Assembly: GCF_013408535.1 (NCBI RefSeq)
Contig: NZ_JACBZA010000001.1
Span: 4,858,850 to 4,922,849, forward strand
Source of the DNA: Actinopolymorpha cephalotaxi
GTDB taxonomy: Bacteria > Actinomycetota > Actinomycetes > Propionibacteriales > Actinopolymorphaceae
Length of the DNA stretch: 64,000 nucleotides
Reading direction: 5' to 3'
Position numbers and translations under genes: made by a program. Below, one piece after another: positions 61,730-64,000 of this stretch (within the stretch, counting starts at the first letter, position 1; every line of letters begins with the position of its first letter). The notes beneath the pieces were generated by a model, which worked only from the letters and a program-made list of their open reading frames with translations, was not told where the DNA came from and made no database searches.

Positions 61730-61862
61730 CTCGGCCCGAAGGAATCGCTGCTTTCATCGTAGGAGAAGAACCGCGGATGTTTCCCCCGACGAACTCCTCC
61801 GCCGGCCTCGGTAGCGTCCGACACTCGGGTCGGAAGCACCCATCCAACGGAGGGGGAGCACG

Positions 61863-63401
61863 ATGCGACCGAGCGAGACGACTCCGCGCGGGCAGGGCGA
61901 TGCCGCGCCGGAGGAGCCCGCGCCCAAGCCCGAGCGGACCAGGACCGGCCGGACCAATCCGGCGCGGACCCCGGCTGGTCAGGGCGAAACCACCACCACG
62001 AACACAACCCAGCACAGCAGGCACAGCAGGCACAACCGAGCGGACCAGAACATCCCCTCGCCTCGCGAAGGCGCGGACCAGCACAGCCCGAACGGCGACC
62101 GGCCGGTCGAGCGCCGCATCCGCGCCGCGGCCCAGGAACTGCGGCAGGCATGGGAACGCGACCCGCGCTGGGCCGGCATCCGACGCGACTACACCGCCGA
62201 GGACGTCGTACGCCTGCGGGGTTCGGTGCCCGAGCAACACACCCTCGCGAAGCTCGGCGCGGAGCGGCTGTGGGAGCTGCTGCACGAGCGTGACTACGTG
62301 GCCGCGCTCGGCGCGCTGACCGGTAACCAGGCCGTGCAGCAGGTACGCGCCGGACTGGAGGCGATCTACCTGTCCGGTTGGCAGGTCGCCGCCGACGCGA
62401 ACCTCGCCGGCCAGACCTATCCGGACCAGAGCCTGTACCCCGCGAACTCCGTACCCCAGGTGGTTCGCCGGATCAACAACGCGCTCCAGCGAGCCGACCA
62501 GATCACCTGGGCGGAGGGCGATGCGGACGCGCCGTACTGGCTGGCACCGATCGTGGCCGACGCGGAGGCCGGCTTCGGTGGCGTGCTGAACGCGTTCGAG
62601 CTGATGAAGGCGATGATCGCCGCCGGCGCGGCCGGGGTGCACTGGGAGGACCAGCTGGCCTCGGAGAAGAAGTGCGGCCACCTCGGCGGCAAGGTGCTGA
62701 TCCCCACCGGACAGCACATCCGCACGCTCAACGCGGCCCGGCTGGCGGCCGACGTGTCCGGCGTGCCGTCGCTGATCATCGCGCGGACGGACGCCCAGGC
62801 GGCGACGCTGGTGACCAGCGACGTCGACGAACGCGACCGGGTGTTCGTCACCGGCGACCGGACCGCGGAGGGCTTCTACCGCGTCAACAACGGGTTGGCG
62901 GCGTGCGTGTCCAGGGGGCTCGCCTACGCGCCGTACTCCGATCTGTTGTGGATGGAGACGTCCAAGCCGGACCTGGAGGTGGCGCGGGAGTTCGCCGAGG
63001 CGATCAAGGCGGAGTACCCGGACCAGATGCTCGCCTACAACTGCTCGCCGTCGTTCAACTGGAAGCAGCACCTGGACGACGGGACGATCGCGAAGTTCCA
63101 GCGCGAGCTGGGCGAGATGGGTTACGCGTTCCAGTTCATCACGCTGGCAGGGTTCCATGCGCTGAACGAGTCGATGTTCGACCTCGCCAAGGGATACGCG
63201 CGAGACGGCATGACGGCGTACGTCGCCCTGCAGGAACGCGAGTTCGCCGCCGAGTCCGACGGCTACACCGCCACCCGGCACCAGCGCGAGGTGGGGACCG
63301 GCTACTTCGACCTGGTGAGCACGGCCATCTCGCCCCAGTCGGCGACGACGGCACTCACCGGATCGACGGAGGAGGAGCAGTTCACCTCCACCGGCCGCTG
63401 A
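61863..63401 (+). CDS. aceA: Isocitrate lyase with N-terminal extension
   Basis: Glyoxylate-bypass enzyme cleaving isocitrate to glyoxylate and succinate. 512 residues. Catalytic [22 protein letters not shown] near residue 269, [10 protein letters not shown] just before, YNCSPSFNW near 395 and [17 protein letters not shown] near 420. The first 75 residues (rich in Pro/Thr/Arg/Gln/His, with HSRHSRHNR) have no counterpart in normal isocitrate lyase of about 430 residues. The core begins at [22 protein letters not shown] with the very strong GGAGGGGGAG. Confidence 0.94.
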   Translation: MRPSETTPRGQGDAAPEEPAPKPERTRTGRTNPARTPAGQGETTTTNTTQHSRHSRHNRADQNIPSPREGADQHSPNGDRPVERRIRAAAQELRQAWERDPRWAGIRRDYTAEDVVRLRGSVPEQHTLAKLGAERLWELLHERDYVAALGALTGNQAVQQVRAGLEAIYLSGWQVAADANLAGQTYPDQSLYPANSVPQVVRRINNALQRADQITWAEGDADAPYWLAPIVADAEAGFGGVLNAFELMKAMIAAGAAGVHWEDQLASEKKCGHLGGKVLIPTGQHIRTLNAARLAADVSGVPSLIIARTDAQAATLVTSDVDERDRVFVTGDRTAEGFYRVNNGLAACVSRGLAYAPYSDLLWMETSKPDLEVAREFAEAIKAEYPDQMLAYNCSPSFNWKQHLDDGTIAKFQRELGEMGYAFQFITLAGFHALNESMFDLAKGYARDGMTAYVALQEREFAAESDGYTATRHQREVGTGYFDLVSTAISPQSATTALTGSTEEEQFTSTGR

Positions 63402-63551
63402 ACCGAGGTCGTGAAGCACGGCCTGGCGACCACACCAGGGGGCCGGGGCCGCCGCGGGACGTCCGGTCGACGTTCCGCGGCGGCCCCTCACGTTCACCGG
63501 CAACGTGTTTCCGACGAGAACGTGGTCCGCGACGAATCGGCGCCGAGCAGA

Positions 63552-64000
63552 TCAGATCCGGGCTCTACGACTGGCGGCCAGGCTGCTGAGTGCGGGGCCC
63601 ACCAGGTCGGCGTAGCCGCGCTGTCCGGGCCGGTTCGGGTGGTAGGACTCGGCGACCGGGTTGGACAGGCCGTTGATCCATTCCGCGTCCGCGCACACCG
63701 AGTGCCCGGTGAACGGATCCCTCGCGTCGGCGTAGCCGAACCCGTGCGCGGCCGCCCGCGCCGCGATCGTCGTCGCCAGCAGGTCCGCGGTGGCGTTCAG
63801 CGCCCGCTGCTCGCTCGCGCTGATCCGGGACGCGAGGTTGCACTCACGCCCGTTGAACAGCCGCGGGTACCCGACCACCAGCACCCTGGCACGCGGGGCG
63901 GCGGCCCGGATCGCGGCGTACAACCCGTCGAGCCGGGCCGGCAGAACCGTGCGGATGACGGTGTTCGCGTGGTCGATCTGGTCCCAGCAGGTCAGCGGCC
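63552..64000 (-). CDS. SGNH/GDSL hydrolase, N-terminus beyond the window
   Basis: The C-terminal 148 codons of a secreted-type SGNH hydrolase. Visible: CWDQIDHANTVIRTVLPARLDGLYAAIRAAAPRARVLVVGYPRLF (helix then strand), the disulfide-type cysteines in NGREC and HSVCAD, and the catalytic SYHPNRPGQRGYADLV with the block-V histidine near the end. The nucleophile block I lies beyond position 64000. Frame is open to the right edge. It points leftward and converges with aceA, 150 bp between stops. Similar actinobacterial proteins are lipases or esterases. Confidence 0.82.
   Translation of the reverse strand, partial: PLTCWDQIDHANTVIRTVLPARLDGLYAAIRAAAPRARVLVVGYPRLFNGRECNLASRISASEQRALNATADLLATTIAARAAAHGFGYADARDPFTGHSVCADAEWINGLSNPVAESYHPNRPGQRGYADLVGPALSSLAASRRARI

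Noticed and set aside
1-64000. CRISPR arrays, insertion sequences, prophage genes, rRNA or tRNA genes
   Set aside because: No spaced identical repeats, no transposase or integrase frames and no RNA gene signatures were found on either strand.

Overview
The window is a continuous piece of a high-GC actinobacterial chromosome. Reading frames are almost all G/C-ending at the third position. The gene content is menaquinone-based respiration, a ResB/CcsB cytochrome c system, a rex-hemA-hemC-hemD operon, the bldN-rsbN developmental sigma/anti-sigma pair, bS22 and an F420-type (DDN-like) protein. The order rex-hem, glutaredoxin, HAD hydrolase, bldN, rsbN matches what I remember of Streptomyces. Several other blocks look more like Propionibacteriales/Actinopolymorpha-type genomes, so I place it as Actinomycetota and leave the genus open. 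I see no insertion sequence, phage, CRISPR array, rRNA or tRNA.

Layout. 1-3.9 kb: first five genes of complex I, nuoA to nuoE, all leftward; nuoE runs off the left edge. 4-8.4 kb: geranylgeranyl/menaquinone reductase, a DUF433/DUF5615 two-gene module, menG and menF. 8.6-15 kb: an accessory stretch (methyltransferase, DUF1801, hemolysin III, ABC-F ATPase, DUF2207 membrane protein, GNAT). 15-20 kb: menD-menC diverging from menE-menA. 20-28.7 kb: mixed metabolism and regulation (Cds1-like PLP enzyme, ABC-2-like membrane protein, TetR, SMR exporter, ammonia-lyase with an Lrp/AsnC regulator, phosphotransferase). 28.7-43.9 kb: a long leftward run, ccsB-resB-ccdA-tlpA, phosphatase, hemL, then hemB, then rex-hemA-hemC-hemD/cobA, then glutaredoxin and an acyl-CoA ligase-like gene. 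43.9-47.2 kb: HAD hydrolase, bldN, rsbN rightward. 47.7-53.7 kb: acyltransferase, epimerase, bS22, AcuC-like deacetylase, ROK kinase, NUDIX, GNAT. 53.8-57.4 kb: trpS with its attenuator, DDN-like protein, proC, proline dehydrogenase. 57.5-64 kb: two CorC/HlyC-type membrane proteins, a RamB-like regulator facing aceA, and a partial SGNH hydrolase.

How the parts fit. Most of the window serves one electron-transport chain: NADH dehydrogenase, quinone synthesis and side-chain reduction, cytochrome c maturation and the heme pathway from glutamyl-tRNA reductase to uroporphyrinogen III. The NADH sensor Rex is encoded here. I find a convincing Rex-type operator in front of the quinone reductase gene and a degenerate one over the rex promoter, so redox state probably tunes quinone and heme supply together.

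Most interesting non-coding structures: (a) a complete ribosome-mediated tryptophan attenuator in front of trpS; (b) a palindrome family with core ATTCTTCCGCGGAAGAAT, present three times, two copies bracketing a 127-bp near-palindrome between the convergent genes rsbN and the acyltransferase; (c) a 15-bp perfect operator-like palindrome in the divergent menC/menE promoter; (d) the two Rex-type sites.
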